Shown here: in pieces, positions 35,503 through 43,650 of the stretch
How positions within the stretch are numbered: position 1 is the first letter of the stretch
Layout: each line of letters starts with the position of its first letter
From: Luteimonas rhizosphaerae
GTDB lineage: Bacteria > Pseudomonadota > Gammaproteobacteria > Xanthomonadales > Xanthomonadaceae
DNA length: 64,000 nt
Assembly: GCF_002849595.1 (NCBI RefSeq)
Contig: NZ_NRQR01000012.1
Location: 1 to 64,000 of the forward strand
Reading direction: 5' to 3'
Made by a program: the position numbers and the translations under genes
The notes under the pieces: generated by a model
The model's input: the letters and a program-made list of their open reading frames with translations, nothing else
Databases searched by the model: none
What the model was told of the DNA's origin: nothing

Positions 35503-36348
35503 TCAGAAGCGCCAGTTGACCGTGGCGCGCGCGGCGCCGTAGTCGAAGTCCTTGTCGCTGCGGCGCATGTCCGTGCCGGTCGGGTTGACGATCAGGAAGG
35601 GGTTGGTCGCCGGCGCGGTGCCGGGGCCGGTGCGCACGCGCTGGTCGTCCGCTTCGAGGCTCGTGAACAGGTATTCCAGACCGACCGAGACGTTCTCGCC
35701 CAGCTTGCGCTCGTAACCGACGCCGGCCTGCCAGCCGAAGCCGCTCGTGTCGCCATTGCTGGTGAACGAGTTCGCGCCGTTGCTCGTGGTGAATTCGTTG
35801 TCGATCTTGGCGTGCGCCATGCCGCCGGTCAGATAGACGAGGTTCGCCGAGTCGGCGCCGAAGGCATAGCCCGAGCGCAGGCGCAGCGCCGCGACGCGAT
35901 CGACCTTGCGGAACATCGTGTAGTAGGCCGGCGTGGTGCTGAAGGCGCTGACGGCGTCGCGGACGTCGTTCGCGCCGTATTCGCCGACGACGCCGAACAC
36001 CCAGCTGCCCATCTGCCAGTCGTAACCGCCGCGCACGCCGTAATCGGCGCCGCCCTTGTTCTCGGTGCAACCGCCGGCCGGCGTCGCGCCCTGGGCCGCG
36101 CCGTTGCAGAAGCCCGGCGAGAACGCATCGGCGTCGGCGGCCGTGCGGACGGTGTCGGTGTAGCTGCGGTCCAGATCGGTGTCGAACACGAAGCGGTCGC
36201 TGCTGTTGTCTTCCGGGCTGTCGACGACGCCGCCGTACAGGCCGAGGTAGCCGCCGGTCCAGGTGTCGCTGGACTGCGCGAACGCGGGGGCGATCGCGAA
36301 TGCGAGCAGGGCGGCGCCGGTGGACGCGGCGAGGGTGGTCTTGCGCAT
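35503..36348 (-). CDS. outer-membrane beta-barrel protein (OmpA/porin-like)
   Basis: The 281-residue protein has a signal peptide (MRKTTLAASTGAALLAFAIA then cleavage after AFA-Q, about residue 25). It then shows alternating strands typical of eight-stranded barrels: GGYLGLYGGVV, YGVRGGYDWQMGSWVFGVVG, VAALRLRSGYAFG, VYLTGGMAHAKI, GFGWQAGVGYERKLGENVSV and a final ARATVNWRF, ending in Phe as expected for BAM recognition. Two Cys (in FCNGAAQ and GGCTENKGG) lie in one loop and may form a disulfide. AAGGAGA precedes the ATG 36348-36346. Function beyond being a surface barrel is unknown. Confidence 0.87.
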   Translation of the reverse strand: MRKTTLAASTGAALLAFAIAPAFAQSSDTWTGGYLGLYGGVVDSPEDNSSDRFVFDTDLDRSYTDTVRTAADADAFSPGFCNGAAQGATPAGGCTENKGGADYGVRGGYDWQMGSWVFGVVGEYGANDVRDAVSAFSTTPAYYTMFRKVDRVAALRLRSGYAFGADSANLVYLTGGMAHAKIDNEFTTSNGANSFTSNGDTSGFGWQAGVGYERKLGENVSVGLEYLFTSLEADDQRVRTGPGTAPATNPFLIVNPTGTDMRRSDKDFDYGAARATVNWRF

Positions 36349-36624
36349 GGTGTCTCTCCTTGAAGGGGGCCGGCAAACGGGGCGCCGGTGTTCCGGAATG
36401 GGCCGGGGGAAGTGCGTCGGTCTCGGACGCGACGCAAGGGATACGCAGGCGTTCGTGAGCCAGATGCATGCGCGCGTCAGCGAGATGAATGAATGGGCGG
36501 ACACGATTCATGCAGCGCGCCCCGGCGGCCGGCGCGACGACGCCTCGCGGGGCCTGCCCCGGAGCCGATCCCCTAGAATGGCGCCGCGGTCGCGACGACC
36601 GTTTCCGCCCCTTCTGGACCCGCC

Positions 36625-37308
36625 ATGCAGCCGCCCGTCATCGCGCCTTCGATCCTCTCCGCCAACTTCGCCAGGCTCGGCGAAGAGGTCGACAACGTCC
36701 TCGCCGCCGGCACCGACTGGGTGCATTTCGACGTCATGGACAACCATTACGTACCGAACCTGACGATCGGTCCGCTGGTCTGCGAGGCGCTGCGCAAGCA
36801 CGGCGTGACCGCGCCGATCGACGTGCACCTGATGGTCGAACCGGTCGACCGGCTGGTGCCCGATTTCGCGAAGGCCGGTGCCACCCTGATCAGCTTCCAC
36901 CCCGAAGCCAGCCGCCACGTGCACCGGACGATCCAGCTGATCAAGGCCGAAGGCTGCCAGGCGGGCCTGGTGCTGAACCCGGCGACGCCGCTCGAGGTGC
37001 TCGACTACGTGCTCGACGAGCTCGACATGGTGCTGCTGATGTCGGTCAACCCCGGCTTCGGCGGCCAGGCCTTCATCCCCTCGACGCTCGACAAGCTGCG
37101 CCAGGTGCGCGCGCGCATCGACGCCAGCGGCCGGCCGGTCCGGCTGGAGATCGACGGCGGCGTGAAGCCCGACAACATCGGCGAGATCGCCGCCGCGGGC
37201 GCCGACACCTTCGTCGCCGGCTCGGCGATCTTCGGCAAGCCGGACTACCGCGCGGTGGTCGACGCGATGCGCGCCGAGATCGCGCGTGCGACCGGGCTGC
37301 GCGCATGA
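36625..37308 (+). CDS. rpe: ribulose-phosphate 3-epimerase
   Basis: Rpe interconverts ribulose 5-phosphate and xylulose 5-phosphate. The 227-residue TIM barrel begins [20 protein letters not shown] and contains [20 protein letters not shown] (catalytic Asp and metal His), [38 protein letters not shown] and [20 protein letters not shown]. All metal ligands are present. A TAGAAT box at 36574-36579 is the probable promoter. The stop overlaps the rraA start in ATGA. Confidence 0.96.
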   Translation: MQPPVIAPSILSANFARLGEEVDNVLAAGTDWVHFDVMDNHYVPNLTIGPLVCEALRKHGVTAPIDVHLMVEPVDRLVPDFAKAGATLISFHPEASRHVHRTIQLIKAEGCQAGLVLNPATPLEVLDYVLDELDMVLLMSVNPGFGGQAFIPSTLDKLRQVRARIDASGRPVRLEIDGGVKPDNIGEIAAAGADTFVAGSAIFGKPDYRAVVDAMRAEIARATGLRA

Positions 37309-37778
37309 AGACCTGCGACCTCTGCGACGCATTCGCCGACGAGCTGCAGGTGCTCGATCTGCCGCTCAGCGATTTCGGCGGGCAACTCGCCTTCGCCGGC
37401 CTCGTCAGCACGGTCATGACGCTGGACGACAATTCGCGCGTCCGCGAGGCGCTTGCCGAAGCCGGCGAGGGGCGGGTGCTGGTCGTCGACGGGGGCGGCT
37501 CCACCCGCCGCGCACTGCTCGGCGACATGCTGGCCGCGCAGGCCGTCGCCAACGGCTGGGCCGGCGTGCTGGTCCACGGCGCGATCCGCGACAGCGAGAC
37601 CGTCGGCGCACTGGCGCTGGGCGTCAAGGCGCTGGGCACCTGCCCGCTGAAGAGCGACAAGCGCGACCAGGGCGTGCGCGACGTGCCGGTCGAAATCGCC
37701 GGCCTCGTGATCCGTCCCGGCATGTGGCTGGCCGCGGACGAGGATGGCGTCGTCCTCGCTGCACGCGCCCTCGTCTAA
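37305..37778 (+). CDS. rraA: RraA-like protein (ribonuclease E activity regulator / 4-hydroxy-4-methyl-2-oxoglutarate aldolase family)
   Basis: The 157-residue protein starts [20 protein letters not shown] and has [60 protein letters not shown] and [20 protein letters not shown]. This is the RraA fold. The G..D...RD cluster in '[10 protein letters not shown]' matches both the RNase E inhibitor RraA and HMG/CHA aldolases; the short length and the DEDGVV ending fit RraA. Translational coupling to rpe (ATGA) is clear from the sequence; a functional reason is not obvious. Confidence 0.88.
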   Translation: MKTCDLCDAFADELQVLDLPLSDFGGQLAFAGLVSTVMTLDDNSRVREALAEAGEGRVLVVDGGGSTRRALLGDMLAAQAVANGWAGVLVHGAIRDSETVGALALGVKALGTCPLKSDKRDQGVRDVPVEIAGLVIRPGMWLAADEDGVVLAARALV

Positions 37779-37931
37779 GGGCAGCTGCGGCAGCGCGCCC
37801 GGTCGCGGCGCGGACGACGCGCTCGTACAGGCGTCGCTACCCGGGCCGCCACGCTTGGCGCCGTGAGGTGGAAACGCCTTCCTCGCGAGGCGCGCGTCGT
37901 GAGGCCCCACGTTGCGGTCGAAAAGGCACAC

Positions 37932-37964
37932 AAAAAAAGGCGCCTCCCGCATGCGGAAGGCGCC
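37932..37964 (-). terminator. orphan intrinsic terminator on the minus strand (possible sRNA end)
   Basis: Reading the minus strand, GGCGCCT (37964-37958) pairs with AGGCGCC (37945-37939), extended by a CCGC/GCGG inner stem, and is followed by seven T residues (37938-37932). A second hairpin, GGAGGC / GCCTCC with loop AGGATCA, lies just before it at 37993-37975. No minus-strand gene lies upstream in the 362-bp gap 37779-38140, which otherwise has no coding sequence I can support. A small RNA starting between about 38000 and 38130 would explain it. Confidence 0.7.
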
Positions 37965-38140
37965 CTGGAATATTGGAGGCTGATCCTGCCTCCGCCCGTC
38001 GTCCCTGGTATGGCCTTCGATGCTCCGCCCCGTCGATGACACGGTGGTGACAGGCAGGCTGCAGCCCGTGAGGACCGGTTAACGACGGCGCGCCGCGCGT
38101 CGGATACGCTGCGCGCCGTCCCCCGCAGCCTTCCGCCCCC

Positions 38141-39091
38141 ATGTCGCAGCCCCACTGGCGTCTGATCCTCAACGGCAAGTCCGCGGGCGACGACGACGTG
38201 CGCGAGGCGGTGCATGCGCTGCGCGCGCAGGGCCGCACCGTCGACGTGCGCGTGACCTGGGAATCTGGCGATGCCGCGCGGCATGTCGACGTCGCGGTCA
38301 CGGAGGGCGTCGATGTCCTCATCGCCGGCGGCGGCGACGGCACCCTGAAGGAAGTCGCCGCGGCGCTCGCCGCGCATGCCGCCGAAGCGCAGGCGCTGCC
38401 GTCGCTGGGCCTGCTGCCGCTGGGCACCGCCAACGACTTCGCGACGGCCGCGGGCCTTCCCGACGAACCGCTGCCGGCGCTGGAGCTCCTCGCGGCGCGC
38501 GCGCCGGTGCCGGTCGATCTGATCCGCGTCGCGTCCGACGACGGCGTGCACTGGTGCGTGAATCTCGGCACCGGCGGCTTCGGCACCCAGGTCACCGTCG
38601 AGACCCACGAAGGCCTGAAGAAGGTGCTCGGCGGGCTGGCCTACTTCATCACCGGCCTGTCGCGGATCGGCACGATCGAGCCGATCCAGGCGCGCATCAC
38701 CGGCGACGGCTTCGAATGGGACGGCGGTTTCATCGCGCTGGGGGTCGGCAACGGACGCCAGGCTGGGGGCGGGCAGGCGTTGTGCCCGGATGCGCTGATC
38801 GACGACGGCCTGCTCGACATCACCGTCGTGCGCGAACTCGAAGGCGAGCTGGTCGCCACCCTGCGCACCGCCCTGACCGAAGGCAAGGTCGCCGCCCTCG
38901 ACCAGGTCGCGGTGCGCACGCGACTGCCGGCGGTGACGATCGACGCGGCGGCACCGATGACGCTCAACCTCGACGGCGAGCCGGTGACGTCGCGCCGTTT
39001 CGAGATCCGCTGCGTCCCGGCGCGGCTGCGCATGCACCTGCCGGCCGGCTGCGTGCTGCTGTCGGCCACGCCGGTCGCCGTCGACGCCTGA
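38141..39091 (+). CDS. yegS: YegS-like lipid kinase
   Basis: The 316-residue protein belongs to the diacylglycerol/sphingosine kinase-like family. It has the nucleotide-binding [15 protein letters not shown] (IAGGGDGTL), [58 protein letters not shown] and [20 protein letters not shown]. These match YegS, a phosphatidylglycerol kinase in E. coli. The length is close to E. coli YegS (299). ATG 38141 has only a weak upstream purine site. It precedes the trp leader by 44 bp on the same strand but has its own likely unit. Confidence 0.92.
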   Translation: MSQPHWRLILNGKSAGDDDVREAVHALRAQGRTVDVRVTWESGDAARHVDVAVTEGVDVLIAGGGDGTLKEVAAALAAHAAEAQALPSLGLLPLGTANDFATAAGLPDEPLPALELLAARAPVPVDLIRVASDDGVHWCVNLGTGGFGTQVTVETHEGLKKVLGGLAYFITGLSRIGTIEPIQARITGDGFEWDGGFIALGVGNGRQAGGGQALCPDALIDDGLLDITVVRELEGELVATLRTALTEGKVAALDQVAVRTRLPAVTIDAAAPMTLNLDGEPVTSRRFEIRCVPARLRMHLPAGCVLLSATPVAVDA

Positions 39092-39122
39092 TGCTGCGGT
39101 CGCGCAATCGCCGGCGAGCCGC

Positions 39123-39279
39123 TACAGTAGCCGCCATGCGCGCGACCGCACCCCTGCATTTCCGTTCCGCCGGCACCGGCTGGCGATGGTGGCCCTCGGC
39201 TGCACTCGCCCCTGTCTGCCTGCTTTCGAAGGAAATGCCGCGTGATCCCGCAACCCGACTTCCAGCGCTACGCCACTGA
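39123..39279 (+). promoter_or_regulatory. trpE leader region with Trp-rich leader ORF (trpL candidate)
   Basis: A 47-codon frame starts at ATG 39136 and ends at TGA 39277-39279, 38 bases inside trpE. Codons 16-19 (39181-39192) are TGG CGA TGG TGG, i.e. Trp-Arg-Trp-Trp, in a short peptide in front of the first tryptophan biosynthesis gene. A TACAGT -10-like box at 39123-39128 lies seven bases before the ATG, so the leader may be translated without a 5' untranslated region. The trpE ribosome site AAGGA is about 40 bases after the Trp codons and lies inside the leader frame. There is no T-run terminator, so control by ribosome position on trpE initiation is more likely than classical transcription attenuation. 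The assignment is inferred from codons and position. Confidence 0.6.
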
Positions 39280-40741
39280 CGGCTACACCCGCGTCCCCGT
39301 GGTCCGCGAGGTGCTGTCCGACCTCGACACGCCGCTCTCGGTCTACCTGAAACTCGCCGACGGCCCGCACACCTACCTGTTCGAATCGGTGGAGGGCGGT
39401 GAACGCTTCGGCCGCCATTCCATCATCGGCCTGCCGGCCTCGCGGGTGTACGCCTTCGACGGCCACACGCTGACGGTCAGCGAACACGGCGAGACCCTGG
39501 AGACGCGCGAGGTCGCCGATCCCTTCGCCGAAGTCGAACGCCTGCGCAGCGAACACCGGGTGCCGCAGATCGACGGTCTGCCGGCCTTCACCGGCGGCCT
39601 GGTCGGCTGGTTCGGTTTCGAGTGCATCGAGTACATCGAACCGCGCTTGCGCGACGGCGTGCGCGCCGACGTCCGCGACGAACTCGGCACGCCCGACATC
39701 CTGCTGATGCGCAGCGAGGAAGTCGCGGTGTTCGACAACCTCAAGGGCCGCCTGTACCTGATCGTGCACGCCGATCCCCGCGAGCCGCAGGCGCTGGCGC
39801 GCGCCAACCGCCGGCTCGATGCGCTCACGCATCGCCTGCGCCAGGGCGGCACGGGCTATCCGGAAACCCTGCAGCCCGCCGCGCTTGACGAGTCCGACTT
39901 CGTGTCCGGTTTCACCCGCGAAGGCTTCATCGATGCCGTCGCGACCACCAAGGAGTTCATCGCCGCCGGCGACGCCTTCCAGGTCGTGCTGTCGCAGCGC
40001 ATGTCGGTGCCGTTCCACGCGCGGCCGGTCGATGTCTACCGGGCGCTGCGCGCACTCAATCCCTCGCCCTACATGTACTTCCTCGATGTCGGCGGCACCC
40101 AGGTCGTGGGTTCGTCGCCGGAGATCCTCGTGCGGCTCCAGCACACCGGCGACGGCGGCGGCGAGGTCACGGTGCGTCCGATCGCCGGCACCCGCCCGCG
40201 CGGCGCGACGCCGGCCGAGGATCTCGCGCTCGAGGCCGAACTGCTGGCCGATCCCAAGGAACGCGCCGAACACCTGATGCTGATCGACCTGGGCCGCAAC
40301 GACGTCGGCCACGTGTCGGCGCCGGGCACCGTCGAGGTCGGCGAGCGCTTCGTCATCGAGCGCTACAGCCACGTCATGCACATCGTCAGCGAGGTCACCG
40401 GCCGGCTGAAGGAGGGCCTGAGCTACGCCGACGTGCTGCGCGCGACGTTTCCCGCGGGCACCGTCAGTGGCGCGCCCAAGGTGCGCGCGCTGGAGATCAT
40501 CCGCAGCCTCGAGCCGGTCAAGCGCAACGTCTATTCCGGCGCGGTCGGCTGGCTCGGCTGGCACGGCGACGCCGATACCGCGATCGCGATCCGCACCGCG
40601 GTGATCCAGGACGGCCGCCTCTACGTGCAGGCCGGCGCCGGCATCGTCCACGACTCCGATCCCGGCAAGGAATGGGACGAGACGATGAACAAGGGACGCG
40701 CGCTGTTCCGCGCGGTCGCCGAAGCGGCCAAGGGCCTGTGA
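39242..40741 (+). CDS. trpE: anthranilate synthase component I
   Basis: TrpE makes anthranilate from chorismate with ammonia supplied by TrpG. The 499-residue protein starts at GTG 39242, eight bases after AAGGA. The allosteric N-terminal domain has the tryptophan-binding LESVEGGERFGRHSIIGLPA (the ES and R/S residues). The chorismate-binding domain has VVLSQRMSVPFHARPVDVYR, NPSPYMYFLDVGGTQVVGSS, VRPIAGTRPRGATPAEDLAL, ERAEHLMLIDLGRNDVGHVS and ATFPAGTVSGAPKVRALEII. Feedback inhibition by tryptophan is expected. Its start lies inside the Trp-rich leader frame. It heads the series trpE, trpG, trpD, then cyanophycin genes, then trpC. Confidence 0.97.
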   Translation: MIPQPDFQRYATDGYTRVPVVREVLSDLDTPLSVYLKLADGPHTYLFESVEGGERFGRHSIIGLPASRVYAFDGHTLTVSEHGETLETREVADPFAEVERLRSEHRVPQIDGLPAFTGGLVGWFGFECIEYIEPRLRDGVRADVRDELGTPDILLMRSEEVAVFDNLKGRLYLIVHADPREPQALARANRRLDALTHRLRQGGTGYPETLQPAALDESDFVSGFTREGFIDAVATTKEFIAAGDAFQVVLSQRMSVPFHARPVDVYRALRALNPSPYMYFLDVGGTQVVGSSPEILVRLQHTGDGGGEVTVRPIAGTRPRGATPAEDLALEAELLADPKERAEHLMLIDLGRNDVGHVSAPGTVEVGERFVIERYSHVMHIVSEVTGRLKEGLSYADVLRATFPAGTVSGAPKVRALEIIRSLEPVKRNVYSGAVGWLGWHGDADTAIAIRTAVIQDGRLYVQAGAGIVHDSDPGKEWDETMNKGRALFRAVAEAAKGL

Positions 40742-40853
40742 GCACGTCGACGAGCTGCCCGGGACGCCGCCTGCGTGACCGGCGCGGCGCATCAAAAGCG
40801 CGGCTCGACTGTGTTTCCTTCTTTCCCTACGCAAGCGATCGCGGAACCTCCCC

Positions 40854-41432
40854 ATGCTGTTGATGCTCGACAACTACGACAGCTTCACCTGGAACCTCGT
40901 GCAGTACCTGCAGACGCTGGGCGCCGAGGTGCGGGTGGAGCGCAACGATGCGCTGACCGTCGACGAGATCGCCAGGCTCGCACCCGAGCGCATCGTGATC
41001 TCGCCGGGGCCGTGTACGCCGAACGAGGCCGGCGTGTCGCTGGAGGTGATCGAGCGGCTCGGCGCGACGACGCCGATCCTCGGCGTGTGCCTCGGCCACC
41101 AGGGCATCGGCCAGGCCTACGGCGGCAGGGTGGTCCGCGCCGGCCGGATCATGCACGGCAAGACGTCGGCGATCCGCCACGCAGGCACGGGCGTGTTCGC
41201 CGGTCTGCCGGACGGGTACGAGGCCACGCGCTACCACTCGCTGGTGGTCGAGCAGGCTTCGCTGCCGGACTGCCTCGAAGTCACGGCGTGGACCGAGCAC
41301 GACGACGGCAGCCGCGAGGAGATCATGGGCCTGCGGCATCGCACGCATCCGGTCGAAGGCGTGCAGTTCCATCCCGAGTCGATCCTCACCGAGCACGGGC
41401 ACGCGCTGTTGAAGAACTTCCTGGAGCGTTGA
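40854..41432 (+). CDS. trpG: anthranilate synthase component II (glutamine amidotransferase)
   Basis: The 192-residue class I amidotransferase begins [20 protein letters not shown]. It holds [14 protein letters not shown], the nucleophile Cys in [15 protein letters not shown], and the His/Glu pair in [17 protein letters not shown]. It delivers ammonia to TrpE, and may also serve p-aminobenzoate synthesis since no separate PabA is visible here. The gap of 112 bp after trpE has no terminator. The start ATG 40854 matches the family start exactly. Confidence 0.96.
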   Translation: MLLMLDNYDSFTWNLVQYLQTLGAEVRVERNDALTVDEIARLAPERIVISPGPCTPNEAGVSLEVIERLGATTPILGVCLGHQGIGQAYGGRVVRAGRIMHGKTSAIRHAGTGVFAGLPDGYEATRYHSLVVEQASLPDCLEVTAWTEHDDGSREEIMGLRHRTHPVEGVQFHPESILTEHGHALLKNFLER

Positions 41433-41585
41433 GGCTTCGGCAGTCCGTCCCGTGAAAGCGGGGCGTTCCACAGCCGAATGTCCGGTCATCCAGCGACGCC
41501 TTTCCTCGGTTCGCGTGGCCAGACCCGAAGCGCGCGTTCTTGGATCGGCCCGTTCGCGGGAACGACGGGAACGAAACGAGACGTT

Positions 41586-41647
41586 TCACGAATCACGAAT
41601 CAATGGCTTTCAACGGACGAACGTCCGGTCATCACGAATCACGAATC
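41586..41647 (+). repeat. short direct repeats in the trpG-trpD gap
   Basis: The 16-mer TCACGAATCACGAATC occurs at 41586-41601 and again at 41632-41647; each copy is itself made of a repeated CACGAAT unit. A second pair, GTCCGGTCATC, is found at 41480-41490 and 41623-41633. The whole 227-bp gap is less GC-rich than its surroundings. This looks like a xanthomonad intergenic repeat rather than a mobile element. Confidence 0.75.
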
Positions 41648-41659
41648 CAGAGCCACGCC

Positions 41660-42697
41660 ATGCCCATCACGCCCCACGAAGCCCTGCAACGCACCATCGA
41701 GCACCGCGAGATCTTCCGCGACGAGATGGTCGAGCTGATGCGCCAGATCATGCGCGGCGAGGTGTCGCCGTTGATGACCGCGGCGATCCTGTCCGGTCTG
41801 CGGGTCAAGAAGGAGACCGTCGACGAGATCGCCGGTGCGGCCCAGGTCATGCGCGAGTTCGCGCTGCCCGTGCCCGTCGCCGACGCCGATCGCGCGCATC
41901 TGGTCGACATCGTCGGTACCGGCGGCGATGGCGCGCACACCTTCAACATCTCCACCGCCAGCATGTTCGTCGTGGCCGCGGCCGGGGCGAAGGTCGCCAA
42001 GCACGGCAACCGCAGCGTGTCGTCGAAGTCGGGCAGCGCCGACGTGCTCGAAGCGCTCGAGGCGCACATCGAACTGCAGCCCGACCAGGTCGCGCGCTGC
42101 ATCGCGCAGACCGGCATCGGCTTCATGTACGCGCCGGTCCACCATCCGGCGATGAAGGCGGTCGCGCCGGTGCGCCGCGAGATGGGCGTGCGCACGATCT
42201 TCAACATCCTCGGGCCGCTGACCAATCCGGCCGGCGCGCCGAACATCCTGATGGGCGTGTTCCATCCCGACCTTGTCGGCATCCAGGTGCGCGTGCTGCG
42301 CGAACTCGGCGCCGAGCGCGCGCTGGTGGTCTGGGGGCGCGACGGCATGGACGAGATCTCGCTCGGCGCCGGCACCCTGGTCGGCGAGCTGCGCGACGGC
42401 GAGGTCCGCGAATACGAGATCCATCCCGAGGATTTCGGCATCGCGATGGCCGCCAGCCGCAACCTGCGGGTGGCGGATGCCGCCGAGTCGAAGGCGATGG
42501 TGCTCGAGGCGTTGTCGGGCACCGGCGGTCTGCCGCGCGACATCGTGACGCTGAACGCCGGCGCCGCGCTGTACGTCGCCGGCGTCGCCGAATCGATCGC
42601 CGATGGCGTGGTCCGCGCGCGCGCGGCGATCGACGAGGGCGAGGCGATGCGACGCCTGCAGGCCTTCGTCGCGGCGACGCGCGCACTGGCCGCCTGA
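41660..42697 (+). CDS. trpD: anthranilate phosphoribosyltransferase
   Basis: TrpD joins anthranilate to PRPP. The 345-residue protein starts at ATG 41660 ([20 protein letters not shown]), and the upstream in-frame codons run through the repeat region and are not conserved. It has the PRPP-binding [60 protein letters not shown] and [20 protein letters not shown]. All substrate-binding motifs are present. The next gene downstream is a cyanophycinase rather than trpC. Confidence 0.97.
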   Translation: MPITPHEALQRTIEHREIFRDEMVELMRQIMRGEVSPLMTAAILSGLRVKKETVDEIAGAAQVMREFALPVPVADADRAHLVDIVGTGGDGAHTFNISTASMFVVAAAGAKVAKHGNRSVSSKSGSADVLEALEAHIELQPDQVARCIAQTGIGFMYAPVHHPAMKAVAPVRREMGVRTIFNILGPLTNPAGAPNILMGVFHPDLVGIQVRVLRELGAERALVVWGRDGMDEISLGAGTLVGELRDGEVREYEIHPEDFGIAMAASRNLRVADAAESKAMVLEALSGTGGLPRDIVTLNAGAALYVAGVAESIADGVVRARAAIDEGEAMRRLQAFVAATRALAA

Positions 42698-42776
42698 GCC
42701 CACATCCACCCGCGGTGCCGCGTGCTACGGTGCCGCCCTGTTTTTCCGGTCGTCGACCGGTCGAGGAAGCGCCCGC

Positions 42777-43619
42777 ATGCCCAGCAAGACCCCCGAAGGC
42801 GCCCAGCGCGGCTGGATCGTCCCCATCGGCGGCGCCGAGGACAAGGAACGCGGCGCGAAGATCCTGCGGCGGTTCCTCGCGATCTGCGGCGGCGAGGGCG
42901 CGAAGCTCGTCGTGATCCCGACCGCGAGCCGCCTGGTCGAGACCGGCGAGCGCTACGAGGAACTGTTCCTGGCGATGGGCGCGGGCGAGGTCACGGTGCT
43001 CGATTTCGACACCCGCCGCGATGCGCAGGAACCGAGTCGCGTCGCCGCGATCGAGGCCGCCGACGGCATTTTCATCACCGGCGGGAACCAGCTGCGGCTG
43101 TCGACGATCCTCGGCGGCACGCCGGTCGCACAGGCGATCCGCGCGGCGAACGCGTCGGGCACGCCCGTCGGCGGCACCAGCGCCGGCGCCGGCATCCTGT
43201 GCGAGCACATGATCGCCGGCGGCGATGGCGACAGCGGTGCGCCGCGCGCCGACAGCGTGCGCCTGGCGCCGGGCCTCGGCCTGACCAACCGCGTCGTCAT
43301 CGACCAGCATTTTCGCCAGCGCGACCGGGTCGGCCGCCTGCTCGCGGCGCTGGCCTACAACCCGTTCGCGATTGGCCTCGGCGTCGACGAGGACACCGCG
43401 GCCTTCATCGGCCCCGACGGCGGCATCGAAGTCGAGGGCAGCGGCACGGTCACGGTCATCGATGCCAACGACCTGCAGTTCTCGTCGATGGCCCAGGTCG
43501 GCGGCGATTCCCCGGTCTGCATGCTCGGCCTGCAGGTCCACATCCTGACCGCCGGCGCGACCTTCAACATCGAGACCCGGCGCGCCGCGGCGGGCACGCT
43601 GTCGCCAGCGAAAACCTGA
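42777..43619 (+). CDS. cphB: cyanophycinase
   Basis: Cyanophycinase cuts cyanophycin (poly-Asp backbone with Arg side chains) into beta-Asp-Arg dipeptides. The 280-residue peptidase of family S51 has GWIVPIGGAEDKERGAKILR, FITGGNQLRLSTILGGTP, and the nucleophile Ser135 in VGGTSAGAGILCEHMI. LTNRVVIDQHFRQRDRVGRL supplies the catalytic His. No signal peptide is present, so it acts on intracellular polymer. ATG 42777 is chosen; earlier codons lie inside the trpD 3' region. It is followed 31 bp later by cphA. Confidence 0.92.
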   Translation: MPSKTPEGAQRGWIVPIGGAEDKERGAKILRRFLAICGGEGAKLVVIPTASRLVETGERYEELFLAMGAGEVTVLDFDTRRDAQEPSRVAAIEAADGIFITGGNQLRLSTILGGTPVAQAIRAANASGTPVGGTSAGAGILCEHMIAGGDGDSGAPRADSVRLAPGLGLTNRVVIDQHFRQRDRVGRLLAALAYNPFAIGLGVDEDTAAFIGPDGGIEVEGSGTVTVIDANDLQFSSMAQVGGDSPVCMLGLQVHILTAGATFNIETRRAAAGTLSPAKT

Positions 43620-43650
43620 TACAACCATCGCCCATCACAGGAGAGCCGGC

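Noticed and set aside
35503-36504. Upstream ATG (36504) as the start of the outer-membrane protein
   Set aside because: It would place 52 non-conserved residues before a clear signal peptide; AAGGAGA supports ATG 36348.
39192-39242. Classical transcription terminator-attenuator between the trp leader codons and trpE
   Set aside because: The 50 bases contain no stem followed by a T-run, so only a translational mechanism is compatible.
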